A stretch of 64,000 nucleotides of DNA, taken from contig NZ_CP082918.1 in NCBI RefSeq assembly GCF_019931755.1, forward strand, positions 3,886,001 through 3,950,000. The letters are read 5' to 3'. Source of the DNA: Sutcliffiella horikoshii (GTDB taxonomy: Bacteria; Bacillota; Bacilli; Bacillales; Bacillaceae_I). The notes under the pieces were generated by a model. The model ran no database searches. It was given only the letters and a program-made list of their open reading frames with translations, and had not been told where the DNA came from. The stretch's first letter is position 1, and each line of letters opens with the position of its first letter. Shown in pieces: positions 17,013-25,479 of this stretch. The position numbers and the translations under genes are program-made.

Positions 17013-17840
17013 TTACTTAACAGAACCTGCGGCAATCCCCTTGATGATGTGCCTTTGTAAAAATAGGAAGAAAATGATGATTGGCGCGATACCCAGCATT
17101 AATGCTGCAAGCCCCATATCCCATTGCTTTGTGTACTGCGCAAAGAACGAGCTTGTTGCAAGCGGAATCGTTCTAAGCTCTGCTGTCTGCAGAACAAGTA
17201 GCGGGAGAAGATAATCGTTCCAAATCCAAAGTGTATTAAGGATAACCACTGTAACCGTAATTGGCTTGAGTAGCGGGAATACAATCCTCCAAAATACCCC
17301 AAACTGGCTGCAACCATCAATTCGCGCTGCTTCCTCAATTTCCAACGGGACAGTTTTCACAAATCCGTGGTAAAGGAAAAGAGAAAGTGGTACGCCAAAA
17401 CCGAAGTACATGATGACGATTCCAGGGATGCTATTGATAAGGTTTAGTGCGCCACCTAGCTTCATCAATGGGATCATAACCGTTTGGAACGGGATGACCA
17501 TCGCAGAAACAATGATGACAAATAATATTTTACTAAACTTTCCGGGAGTGCGGACCATTTTCCACGCAGCCATCGAACTGATGACAACAATTCCGATGTT
17601 GCTGAGAACCGTGATGATCAGTGAGTTCCAGAAGGCACGCGGGAATTGAATGATTTCCCACACTTTTGCATAGTTGCTAAAAAGTATTTCTGTCGGCAAT
17701 GCTGCCGCGTCAATCAGTATTTCACTAAAACTTTTTACTGAATTTATGATGACAAAGTAAAAGGGAATGAGGAAGATAATCGCTATTAAGATGCCGATAA
17801 TCTCAAGCACAAAGGTTCTTTTCGTATACTTTTGATCCAT
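17013..17840 (-). CDS. Carbohydrate ABC transporter permease, MalG type (second system)
   Basis: 275 residues with six predicted membrane segments, the first at residues 10-32, and the EAA loop EEAARIDGCSQFGVFWRIVFPLLKP around residues 183-207. Its ATG shares one base with the upstream permease stop (TAATG), so the two are translationally coupled. It forms the channel with the MalF-type partner; the ATPase is not encoded here. It is followed by the binding-protein gene after about 80 nt. Confidence 0.92.
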   Translation of the reverse strand: MDQKYTKRTFVLEIIGILIAIIFLIPFYFVIINSVKSFSEILIDAAALPTEILFSNYAKVWEIIQFPRAFWNSLIITVLSNIGIVVISSMAAWKMVRTPGKFSKILFVIIVSAMVIPFQTVMIPLMKLGGALNLINSIPGIVIMYFGFGVPLSLFLYHGFVKTVPLEIEEAARIDGCSQFGVFWRIVFPLLKPITVTVVILNTLWIWNDYLLPLLVLQTAELRTIPLATSSFFAQYTKQWDMGLAALMLGIAPIIIFFLFLQRHIIKGIAAGSVK

Positions 17841-18808
17841 TATGCCTCAACCTCCCTTTTCTTTGTTGCCATTACTTGGAATGTCGTGAAGATCGCGACG
17901 ACTACAAAGAAGATGATTGCTTTTGCCGTTCCAAGGCCATATCGGTTGTTCTGGAACGCTTCTTGATAAATATTGATCGCCACAGATTGTGTCGAGTTGA
18001 ATGGCCCACCGCCTGTTAAGCTCAGGTTCAGGTCGAATATTTTGAATGCCATCGCGATTGTCAGGAAGAAACAGATCGTGAAGGCCGGTAAAATTAATGG
18101 AATAATGATTTTGGTAATGAGGGTGAAGTTGTTCGCCCCATCAATCCTAGCCGCTTCTAGTAAGGAATTGTCTACCCCTTGTAAGGCTGCAATATAGATG
18201 ATCATCATGTATCCGCTGATCTGCCAAGCGAAAACAATAACGATTCCCCAAAATGCAGTTGTTTCATCTCCAAGCCATGGCAGTTTGAAGAAGGAAAGAC
18301 CTGTAAGTTCTCCGACTGACGCGAATCCTCTGACGAAAATGAACTGCCAGATGAATCCGAGCAATAGTCCCCCGATGACGTTCGGGATGAAGAAGACTGT
18401 TCTGAGTATGTTTTTCGTTTTTAGTGCTGCGTTTAATAACAGCGCAAGGCCGAAGCCTATCAAGTTACTGATGATAACTGCCGCGAACATGAATTTTGTT
18501 GTGAACATGAAAGAGTTAAAGAATACTTCATCATTTGTGAAGATTCGTTTGTAGTTATCAAGCCCCACCCATTCGATGGCGGAACTGACACCATTCCAAG
18601 AAGTAAAAGAATAATAAATTCCCATGAGGAACGGGATGATTTGGATGACAAAGAAAAAGATAAGTGCAGGGCCAACAAAAGCCGTGTACGTTAAAATACT
18701 CTTAAGCTTGGCTTTCCTTCTCGGATCGCCTTTCACATCATGCAACTTCGTCCTGCCAGAAGTATTCGGCACAACAGGATCCACCTTAGGTTCAATTTTA
18801 GTCTCCAT
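17840..18808 (-). CDS. Carbohydrate ABC transporter permease, MalF type (second system)
   Basis: 322 residues. A cytoplasmic N-terminus of about 30 residues (basic, with KGDPRRKAKLK) precedes six membrane segments; the EAA loop is EAARIDGANNFTLITKIIIPLILPAF. It is the first gene of the second sugar importer operon, preceded by a ribosome-binding site GGCGGTGAG and a strong cre-like site, consistent with carbon catabolite repression. Confidence 0.92.
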   Translation of the reverse strand: METKIEPKVDPVVPNTSGRTKLHDVKGDPRRKAKLKSILTYTAFVGPALIFFFVIQIIPFLMGIYYSFTSWNGVSSAIEWVGLDNYKRIFTNDEVFFNSFMFTTKFMFAAVIISNLIGFGLALLLNAALKTKNILRTVFFIPNVIGGLLLGFIWQFIFVRGFASVGELTGLSFFKLPWLGDETTAFWGIVIVFAWQISGYMMIIYIAALQGVDNSLLEAARIDGANNFTLITKIIIPLILPAFTICFFLTIAMAFKIFDLNLSLTGGGPFNSTQSVAINIYQEAFQNNRYGLGTAKAIIFFVVVAIFTTFQVMATKKREVEA

Positions 18809-18827
18809 CGTTACTCACCGCCTATTT

Positions 18828-18841
18828 TGTAAACGCTTTCC
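18828..18841 (-). promoter_or_regulatory. CcpA cre site before second sugar ABC operon
   Basis: TGTAAACGCTTTCC (minus GGAAAGCGTTTACA) matches TGWAANCGNTNWCA at 11 of 12 fixed positions. A second, weaker cre-like string GGAAGCGTTTTA lies just upstream, and a TATAAT -10 hexamer occurs at 18845-18850 on the minus strand between them, so CcpA would block transcription near its start. Confidence 0.7.
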
Positions 18842-18951
18842 TACATTATAAAACGCTTCCACCCCATTTCAGGGTCACTCAATTGACAAGATAGGGGTAC
18901 TGGATTGACAGAAGGATGTGGGGGTTCGACAGAGGTGAGGAAATTCCTGCT

Positions 18952-18964
18952 GGGGTCTGACCCC
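18952..18964. repeat. GGGGTCTGACCCC short palindromic repeat, copy 3
   Basis: This is the most perfect copy: GGGGTCTGACCCC, a 13-nt odd palindrome. It lies in the divergent intergenic region between the sugar operon and the diguanylate cyclase gene. Confidence 0.7.
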
Positions 18965-19073
18965 AAATTTTAATTTAAACAGTAATTTACAATTATTAAT
19001 GATGCATTGAATATTCTGATATAATAGAGGTAATATGGTATTTGAAATTATTTATTTGAAAAGTAGGAGTATC

Positions 19074-20696
19074 ATGAATATAAAACAACAATTCTCATTA
19101 TTTTTTGAACAGATGGCCGATATGGTCTTTTTGGTAGAGTGGAAAAGGAACGATCTATGGTACACCAGTGTAAACCCTTCTGCTCAACAGAAGCTTGGTA
19201 TTGAAATGGTAGGCAGACGCTTGGTAGATGTTCTCCCTCAATCCGTTTTTACCTTACTGGACGAAAATTATACAAAATGCATAGAGTCAAAGCAGTCTGT
19301 AACATACTCAGATTTAAACTTATTTGTGAGTGATCTTCCTGCCTCCGAAACAAGCCTCACATATATTGAGGATGACGGAAAAACATTTGTACTGGCTATT
19401 ACCAAAGATATAAGTGACTTAAAAAAGAAGGCAGAGGATTATATTTTCCTAGAATCGTTGGTGGCAAATACAGTGGATGCCATGCTTGTCATCGACACGA
19501 ACGGAATAGTCTTGAAAGTGAATGAAGCCTTTGTCCAACAATTCGGCTGGAGTTCATTCGAACTAATAGGACAATCCTGGGAATCATTCCCCAATACTCC
19601 AAAAGGATTGAAAACGCAAACATTGGTTACGCTGTCCCTTCTAAAGAAAGGTCAGTCCGTTCCTTCCCAAGAGACTGTAAGGCTTACAAAAGAAGGAATG
19701 TCCATACATACTTCTGTTAGCTATTCTCCTATCCTGAATGAAGAAAACAATGTTGTCGCCATTTCCATGATCTATCGCAATATCCAGCATCTAAAAGAGC
19801 TCGAAGAAAAATTAGAAGAAAGCCATGACGCCTATAAATCATTGTTCTCCTATCATAAAAATGCCGTTTGTATGGTAAATGAAGATGGGATTATTGAAAA
19901 TTTCAATGAAGCTTGTTTAACTATTACTGGTTTTCCAAGCGAAGTCATCATGGGATTTAATATTGTGGAGTACGCAAAAAAGGCCGTGCCTGATCTTGAC
20001 TTGGATAAGACTAACCGCGGCGAGGTTACAAACTATGAGTTATTATTCCCCGATTCTAAGGGACATGACCTTTACTTATCCGTTACGAATGTCCCTATTA
20101 TCGTAAAAGGCATTGTAAAAGGTACATATATCATTGCACAAGACATAACGGAAAAAAGAATCATTGAAAAAGAAAGAGAAAAGTTGCAAGAACAACTTAC
20201 TTTTCAAGCCTATCATGATAGCCTTACAGAGCTTCCGAATAGAAGGTTACTTGAAGAAAAACTGGAAGAATCCCTTGAAGATGCGGAAAAAAATGAACGC
20301 ATTCTTGCTTTGTTTTTCTTAGATTGCGACCATTTAAAAGAAGTAAACGATACTTACGGACACGAAGTTGGAGACGAACTGCTTATTGCATTCTCCAGAA
20401 GATTAGTGATGTCTGTAAGAGAAGGCGATATTGTTGCAAGATTAGGCGGAGATGAATTTGTGATCTTGCTTCACGGCATTGAGGAAATGTCACAGGTCGA
20501 TAGGGTTGCCGAACGAATCCTAACAGCCTTAGGAAAGCCGTATACTATTCACCGCCACAAGATTCACGCCACCTCATCCATCGGGATCTCCACCTACCCG
20601 GCCAACGGAACAACTGTTCAACAACTCTTCCGCCAAGCCGACCAAGCCCTCTACACCGTCAAAAATGCCGGCCGCAACGGCTACCGAATAAGTTGA
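19074..20696 (+). CDS. PAS-domain diguanylate cyclase (GGDEF)
   Basis: 540 residues from the ATG at 19074, which has TAGGAG at good spacing; an in-frame ATG at 19035 is also possible. Three PAS-like modules are visible: about residues 10-105, 120-240 (DAMLVIDTNGIVLKVNEAFVQQFGW) and 255-370 (AVCMVNEDGIIENFNEACLTITGF). A short coiled linker leads to the GGDEF domain (DSLTELPNRRLLEEKL) with the active-site motif RLGGDEFVILL near residue 458. All the residues expected for c-di-GMP synthesis are kept. No EAL domain and no membrane segment are present, so it is a soluble sensor-cyclase. A c-di-GMP-I riboswitch lies at 37607. Confidence 0.93.
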   Translation: MNIKQQFSLFFEQMADMVFLVEWKRNDLWYTSVNPSAQQKLGIEMVGRRLVDVLPQSVFTLLDENYTKCIESKQSVTYSDLNLFVSDLPASETSLTYIEDDGKTFVLAITKDISDLKKKAEDYIFLESLVANTVDAMLVIDTNGIVLKVNEAFVQQFGWSSFELIGQSWESFPNTPKGLKTQTLVTLSLLKKGQSVPSQETVRLTKEGMSIHTSVSYSPILNEENNVVAISMIYRNIQHLKELEEKLEESHDAYKSLFSYHKNAVCMVNEDGIIENFNEACLTITGFPSEVIMGFNIVEYAKKAVPDLDLDKTNRGEVTNYELLFPDSKGHDLYLSVTNVPIIVKGIVKGTYIIAQDITEKRIIEKEREKLQEQLTFQAYHDSLTELPNRRLLEEKLEESLEDAEKNERILALFFLDCDHLKEVNDTYGHEVGDELLIAFSRRLVMSVREGDIVARLGGDEFVILLHGIEEMSQVDRVAERILTALGKPYTIHRHKIHATSSIGISTYPANGTTVQQLFRQADQALYTVKNAGRNGYRIS

Positions 20697-20730
20697 GTTT
20701 AACAGGGTGAAGTGGTAACGAGATAAAGAG

Positions 20731-20741
20731 GGGTCTGACCC
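20731..20741. repeat. GGGGTCTGACCC-type short palindromic repeat, copy 4
   Basis: GGGTCTGACCC, preceded by G and followed 10 nt later by TTAAAGC. It lies right after the cyclase stop codon. Confidence 0.7.
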
Positions 20742-20794
20742 TCAATCCATTAAAGCAACAACGCAGTAAAGAGAATCTTCTTTCTCTTCCAGTA

Positions 20795-20830
20795 CCCCCG
20801 AGCTAAACCTTCTCGGGGGTTCTTCTTTTT
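20795..20830 (+). terminator. Terminator between cyclase and glutamate dehydrogenase genes
   Basis: CCCCCGAG and CTCGGGGG form an 8-bp GC-rich stem with a 9-nt loop, followed by TTCTTCTTTTT. It is 35-50 nt before the dehydrogenase start and should separate the two transcripts. Confidence 0.85.
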
Positions 20831-20878
20831 GTTGTATGTTATACTTTTTAAATATACTGATAATGAGGAGTGGTAGTT

Positions 20879-22258
20879 ATGGCTAGTCAGACGAGGAAGA
20901 TTGTACAGGAGTCTTTGGATGCGTTGCTCGAGGATTCTGCTTTTTTGCCAGAGCTTGATGGAGATTCTAGGAAGCAGGCTTTTACCTCCCTTGGTGCGAT
21001 CCTTTCTACACCGAACCATCTACATAAATCATTTCTGCGAATTGCGCTCGAAAATGGAAGCGTTGTCAGAATTCCCGCCTTCCGGGTCCAGCACAACAAT
21101 GCGTTAGGTCCTTATAAGGGAGGGATACGCTTCCATGAAACCGTCAACGAGGAAGAAGTCATTAATCTTGCATCCTTAATGACATTGAAAAACGCCTTAC
21201 ACGACGTGCCTTATGGTGGCGGCAAGGGCGGCATCGTGATAGATCCCCGTTCTTTTTCGGTGAAGGAACTTCATTTAATCTGCAAAAAGTACGTCCAGTA
21301 TTTTAGTGATATTCTTGGACCCGATAAGGATATTCCTGCTCCGGATATGGGTTCAGGTGAACGGGAGATGGACTGGATGATGGCCGAGTACAAAAGCATC
21401 CGACCTGGTCAACCATATAAAGGAAGTTTTACTGGTAAGAGTGTGATAAACGGAGGTTCGCTCGGCCGCCGTGAGGCAACAGGAAAAGGCGTCTACTTTT
21501 CCTTCCGTTACTTGCTGCATGATTTCCTAAAAGAACAGCGTAAGTTCTTGACCAACAACGAGAATGTTTTTGCTAAAACGGCATTGGACTATGACGGAAG
21601 CCCGCTGACAATTGCGGTTCAGGGGTTTGGGAACGTTGGATCGGTTGCAGCGTTAGAAGCTTACCAATGTCAGCATCTGCAAAATAAAGTGGTAGCAGTT
21701 AGTGATCGGAATGTCACTTTATACAATTCGGATGGTCTTGATATCCCATCTTTAGTGAAGTTTGTCGCACTCAACGGCGGAGACCTCCCAACTACAGAAA
21801 ATCAATTAGAGGATGCACAGATTAAAGCCACCATTCGCGATCGCGGGGACATCTTATATTTTGATGTGGACGTTTTGATTTTAGCTGCACTTGAAGATCA
21901 AATACATGATGCCAATAAAGAAAAGATAAAAGCGCGAATTATTGTCGAAGGCGCCAATGCGCCAGTAACAAGCGAAGCAGACGAATATTTAAGTGCCAAA
22001 GGCGTCATTATCATCCCGGATATTCTGGCTAATGCAGGCGGGGTCATCGTATCATATTTTGAGTGGATGCAAGGTCGGGAAACCCAATTCTACACCGAAG
22101 AACAAGTCTTCAACCTCTTACACGAGAAAATGAAGAACACCATGAACACCATACTGCCAGCCTTCTTCGGCGACCCCCACCCACTAAGACAAAACTGCTA
22201 CATCCACTCCGTCATGAAACTCTCCACCGTCCTTTACCGGCAGGGAAAGCTTTATTAA
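20879..22258 (+). CDS. Glu/Leu/Phe/Val-type dehydrogenase (glutamate dehydrogenase-like)
   Basis: 459 residues. GAGGAG lies 8 nt before the ATG at 20879; the frame extends to a GTG at 20870 that overlaps that site and is rejected. The substrate domain has GPYKGGIRFHETVNEEEVINLASLMTLKNALHDVPYGGGKGGI with the catalytic Lys, and PAPDMGSGEREMDWM. The C-terminal dinucleotide fold contains TIAVQGFGNVGSVAALEAYQ. The family interconverts amino acid and 2-oxo acid with ammonia. It is about 30 residues longer than GudB/RocG of B. subtilis because of an extra segment around residues 217-240, just before the nucleotide-binding fold, so it may be a divergent paralogue with a different preferred substrate. 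Confidence 0.88.
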   Translation: MASQTRKIVQESLDALLEDSAFLPELDGDSRKQAFTSLGAILSTPNHLHKSFLRIALENGSVVRIPAFRVQHNNALGPYKGGIRFHETVNEEEVINLASLMTLKNALHDVPYGGGKGGIVIDPRSFSVKELHLICKKYVQYFSDILGPDKDIPAPDMGSGEREMDWMMAEYKSIRPGQPYKGSFTGKSVINGGSLGRREATGKGVYFSFRYLLHDFLKEQRKFLTNNENVFAKTALDYDGSPLTIAVQGFGNVGSVAALEAYQCQHLQNKVVAVSDRNVTLYNSDGLDIPSLVKFVALNGGDLPTTENQLEDAQIKATIRDRGDILYFDVDVLILAALEDQIHDANKEKIKARIIVEGANAPVTSEADEYLSAKGVIIIPDILANAGGVIVSYFEWMQGRETQFYTEEQVFNLLHEKMKNTMNTILPAFFGDPHPLRQNCYIHSVMKLSTVLYRQGKLY

Positions 22259-22283
22259 GGTAGAGATGTAAAGTGATAAATAG

Positions 22284-22294
22284 GGGTCTGACCC
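22284..22294. repeat. GGGGTCTGACCC-type short palindromic repeat, copy 5
   Basis: GGGTCTGACCC preceded by G and followed 8-9 nt later by TTAAAGC, as in copies 1 and 4. It lies just after the dehydrogenase stop codon. Confidence 0.7.
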
Positions 22295-22321
22295 GCTGTG
22301 CGTTAAAGCACTAAAGAAAAC

Positions 22322-22371
22322 AAAAAAAGCCGAAAAGAGTCAGGGGTATCCTTTCTTCTTTTCGGCTTTTG
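22322..22371. terminator. Bidirectional terminator between glutamate dehydrogenase and vanZ-like genes
   Basis: AAAAGCCGAAAAGA pairs with TCTTTTCGGCTTTT; A- and T-runs on both sides suit it to the convergent genes. Confidence 0.8.
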
Positions 22372-22390
22372 GTTTATGCGAATAGTTGTG

Positions 22391-22885
22391 TTAGGTTAGT
22401 TCCCTCGCTTTGTGTTTTCCGTCAAACAGGTAACTAATGATGGCATACAAGGCTATTCCTGCCAAAGCACCCGTGCTATCGAGCAGCACATCACTCACCT
22501 GTCCGCTTCTGCCCGGAACGAATAGCTGATGCACTTCGTCAGAGATGGCATATAGGACAGAAATAATAAAAGCTGCTCCCATGCTCAACGAGCCACGCCA
22601 ACCACTTCTTCTAATTGCATTCAACGTAAACAACGCAAGCGACATATAAGCAAAAAAGTGCGCATTTTTTCTAACAAAGAAACTGATTTCGTCCATCTTA
22701 AATTCAGCATCAGGTGCGACTTGTTCTACAACCTCGTTCACCCACTCTGTTATTCCCCCGCTCAAATCCGCCGATTGTTCTCCTCGCTGAGAGGAAAGAT
22801 AGAAAATCAATGCCATCCATCCAACAACAAGCCCCCAAGATACTATCGCCACCGCAATCTTTTTTTTGTGTATCTGAAACTGCAT
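22391..22885 (-). CDS. VanZ-family membrane protein
   Basis: 164 residues with four predicted membrane segments (about 10-32, 72-90, 98-118, 130-150). Family landmarks are WMALIFYLSSQ near the N-terminus, FFVRKNAHFFAYMSLALF, and the SDEVHQLFVPGRSGQVSDVLLDSTGALAG block. VanZ-like proteins occur widely in Gram-positive bacteria, and one confers low-level teicoplanin resistance; the biochemical role of this one is unknown. It is transcribed alone. Confidence 0.88.
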   Translation of the reverse strand: MQFQIHKKKIAVAIVSWGLVVGWMALIFYLSSQRGEQSADLSGGITEWVNEVVEQVAPDAEFKMDEISFFVRKNAHFFAYMSLALFTLNAIRRSGWRGSLSMGAAFIISVLYAISDEVHQLFVPGRSGQVSDVLLDSTGALAGIALYAIISYLFDGKHKARELT

Positions 22886-22974
22886 CCTACTACTCCCTTA
22901 AAACTGTTAATAATTAACTGGTCATTAAGCAGTATATCACATCTTATATCCTTACTCCGTTCCAAAAACCTTAA

Positions 22975-24021
22975 TCAGCTAACCCTTTTTTTACTCCTAA
23001 TAGGTCCGACAATATATTTTCCAAACGGCAAAATATTAATGATTCGTGCTAGTAAAATGGAACCTAATACTCCTGATAAAAATAAAGAAAGGGCGTACCA
23101 TTTTATGTTCATTTCCGGCAGTACAAGATTGATCAAATTAAACGATAAATAATGAAGTAAAAATATTTGAAAGGAATACTTACTTATAAACATAATTACT
23201 CTTGGAACTTTTGGAATGAATGAGAACAAATAAAACAGTGCGAAAAATAAGGATACTGTATAAAACATAATATCTAATCTAACGGATGATAATAGCGTAT
23301 ACGTTCCAGATGTGAAGATTTTCACCATTAAATAGCCTGTAATTCCTGTTGCCGCTACAGAAAGAGGAAACGCCCATTTTCGGTTTTCTTTCAACTCTGC
23401 TAAATATCTACCCACATAGTATGCTACTGTAAAGTAAAAAATCCAGCCAATGAACGGCATCCTCACAAATGGCAGCCATTCTTGCATCACTTGTGGCAAC
23501 CATTCTGTTTGGTAATTGGCTACGTATAGATATCCTGTGTTTATTGCGAAAGTCAAAGACAACATAACCCATGCGGATATATTTTTGAACCATTTTATAT
23601 ATATCCAATGAATGAACATAAACTGCAAAATGATAACAATGAAATATCCGTGCCAGGCACCAAGAAAAATATCATCCAATATGTTTCCTTTTACCTTTTC
23701 TATCGAAGCATTCTTTATTATTAAGTGATATAAACCATATAAAAATGGTGTTAATAAATAAGGTAACAATAAAAACTGGAATCTTTTCTTAAAGAAGCTT
23801 TTAGGTAAAGAATCCGGATACACTTTAGAGCTTATAATTTCTGAAATTAAAATAAACATCGGTGTAGCAAACATCAGTAAAATTTGGATTGTCTGCAACA
23901 ATTGAACAGTGCTCTCAGGCACATCATAGTGTGTGTACGTTCTGGTCAAGGAATGGATAAATACTACACTTAGACATGCAATAGCCCTTATCCAATATAT
24001 TTCGTAAATCTGCTTTTTCAT
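22975..24021 (-). CDS. Acyltransferase family 3 membrane protein
   Basis: 348 residues with about ten predicted membrane segments. The N-terminal IYWIRAIACLSVVFIHSL has the conserved Arg and His of the acyltransferase-3 family (WxRxxA and VxxxH). These enzymes O-acylate extracellular polysaccharides or lipids. The gene is AT-rich relative to its neighbours and lies beside a GT4 glycosyltransferase and galE, suggesting a small envelope-polysaccharide set. TTGGAGGC precedes the ATG. Confidence 0.88.
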   Translation of the reverse strand: MKKQIYEIYWIRAIACLSVVFIHSLTRTYTHYDVPESTVQLLQTIQILLMFATPMFILISEIISSKVYPDSLPKSFFKKRFQFLLLPYLLTPFLYGLYHLIIKNASIEKVKGNILDDIFLGAWHGYFIVIILQFMFIHWIYIKWFKNISAWVMLSLTFAINTGYLYVANYQTEWLPQVMQEWLPFVRMPFIGWIFYFTVAYYVGRYLAELKENRKWAFPLSVAATGITGYLMVKIFTSGTYTLLSSVRLDIMFYTVSLFFALFYLFSFIPKVPRVIMFISKYSFQIFLLHYLSFNLINLVLPEMNIKWYALSLFLSGVLGSILLARIINILPFGKYIVGPIRSKKRVS

Positions 24022-24105
24022 GATGAGCCTCCAATCAAATACTGTTCATTGTAACATTCCAAACATTATTTCTCCTTATGTTACCCAAATTGTAATAATA
24101 ATTAA

Positions 24106-24117
24106 TATACCGGTATA
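24106..24117. promoter_or_regulatory. Perfect 12-bp palindrome TATACCGGTATA
   Basis: A perfect palindrome 85 nt upstream of the acyltransferase start, in an AT-rich region between that gene and the preceding terminator. It could be an operator; no regulator is assigned. Confidence 0.35.
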
Positions 24118-24138
24118 ACAATGCCGTTTTATGTAATG

Positions 24139-24172
24139 AAAAAAAACCCCTGGAGATCGACTCCAGGGGCTA
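24139..24172 (-). terminator. Terminator of the GT4 glycosyltransferase gene
   Basis: CCCCTGGAG and CTCCAGGGG form a 9-bp stem with a 5-nt loop, followed on the minus strand by eight T residues. Confidence 0.9.
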
Positions 24173-24174
24173 TC

Positions 24175-25302
24175 TTATTTATAAAGTTCGTAATATTTGC
24201 CACCAATATTATTCCAATTAAAAGGTTTAGCCTCTTTTATACAACGGCTTGAAATACTTTCATAGTTATTCAAGATCGTCTGGATTGTATCGGTTATTTT
24301 GGCTGCACTAGTTGGGTCTACTGCATAACCCACTGCTCCATCTTCAAACATTCCGTCTAAGCCTTCCCCTTTGGAATAGATGACCGGCAAGCCTTTAGAC
24401 ATGGCTTCAATATATACCAGGCCGAAAGTTTCCCTGAAGGACGGCATGACAAAGATATCCGATTGTTCCATTGTTGCGGCGATAACTTTTTTATCTGTTA
24501 TATAGCCGTGGAAGGTGACCTTTTGTTGTAAGCCCAGGGACTTTGTAAGGTCTTTGCATTCTTGTTCCAACGGTCCGCTCCCAAAGACCTCCAAAGTGGT
24601 GTCAATGCCTTGTGAATTAAGCATTTCGCATGTTTTTATGACCGTTTTGATATTCTTGTTTTCATCCAAGATCCCGACAAAAACTAATTTTAATCTTTTT
24701 GCAGGTGCCGGTTTGTCTTCCGTGCGCGCATTCTCGTGCCAATAATCGTCTATTCCGTTCGGTATGATAAGGCACTTGTCCTTTATTTGATTTAACACCT
24801 TTTTGGGTAACAACTCAAAGACCTTTTTTTGATAGGCATTAGAAATAAAGACAATATTCTTTGCACTCAAAAGCACTTTGTACATAAAGGGACGAAGATG
24901 GTAACCATATTTATAAAAGGCGTTAATATCTGTACTTCTAACAGATACTACATAGTCGATATTATATTTTTTATGTATTTTGTAAGCAGATCCTCCATCG
25001 CTGAAGATGGTATGTGCATGAATGATATCAATATCATTTTTGGACAAAATTTCTTGCTCGATTTCTTTCTTTTGCTTACTGATTTTATTAAAATACATGA
25101 TCTTATGCTGTGGCTTGACTATGTTTTTGTAATGATAATGGACTGTCTTATAGTCTGACGGCAATTGATTGACGCCAATACTGTTGCTGCTTTTTACAGG
25201 AATGAAAACATCCTGCTCCAATCCCTTTGTGGACAATTGCTTGAACAAATTCATATACAGCTTGTTTGTTATATAGTACGACGATAGATGTAACACTCTC
25301 AT
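24175..25302 (-). CDS. Glycosyltransferase family 4
   Basis: 375 residues. The N-terminal GT-B domain contains DIIHAHTIFSDGGSAYKI and VSVRSTDIN; the C-terminal domain has KLVFVGILDENKNIKTVI, VTFHGYITDKKVI, SDIFVMPSFRETFGLVYIEAMSKGLPVIYSKGEGL with the E-x7-E motif that binds the sugar nucleotide. No membrane segment is seen. It probably adds a sugar to a lipid-linked or envelope glycan. The stop codon overlaps the beginning of its terminator region. Confidence 0.9.
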   Translation of the reverse strand: MRVLHLSSYYITNKLYMNLFKQLSTKGLEQDVFIPVKSSNSIGVNQLPSDYKTVHYHYKNIVKPQHKIMYFNKISKQKKEIEQEILSKNDIDIIHAHTIFSDGGSAYKIHKKYNIDYVVSVRSTDINAFYKYGYHLRPFMYKVLLSAKNIVFISNAYQKKVFELLPKKVLNQIKDKCLIIPNGIDDYWHENARTEDKPAPAKRLKLVFVGILDENKNIKTVIKTCEMLNSQGIDTTLEVFGSGPLEQECKDLTKSLGLQQKVTFHGYITDKKVIAATMEQSDIFVMPSFRETFGLVYIEAMSKGLPVIYSKGEGLDGMFEDGAVGYAVDPTSAAKITDTIQTILNNYESISSRCIKEAKPFNWNNIGGKYYELYK

Positions 25303-25479
25303 TTTTAATCATCCTTTATTAGTAAAGAGAAATATCTCATAGTTTTTTTCTATTCTATCACATTTTATTCATAATGCATGAAATCACAATTTCCTATATT
25401 ATTACTTTAAAGCTACATAGATTTCAATTATGATTAATAGAGAACAGGTAATTTAATTCGAGAAATTGGAGGAAATAAG

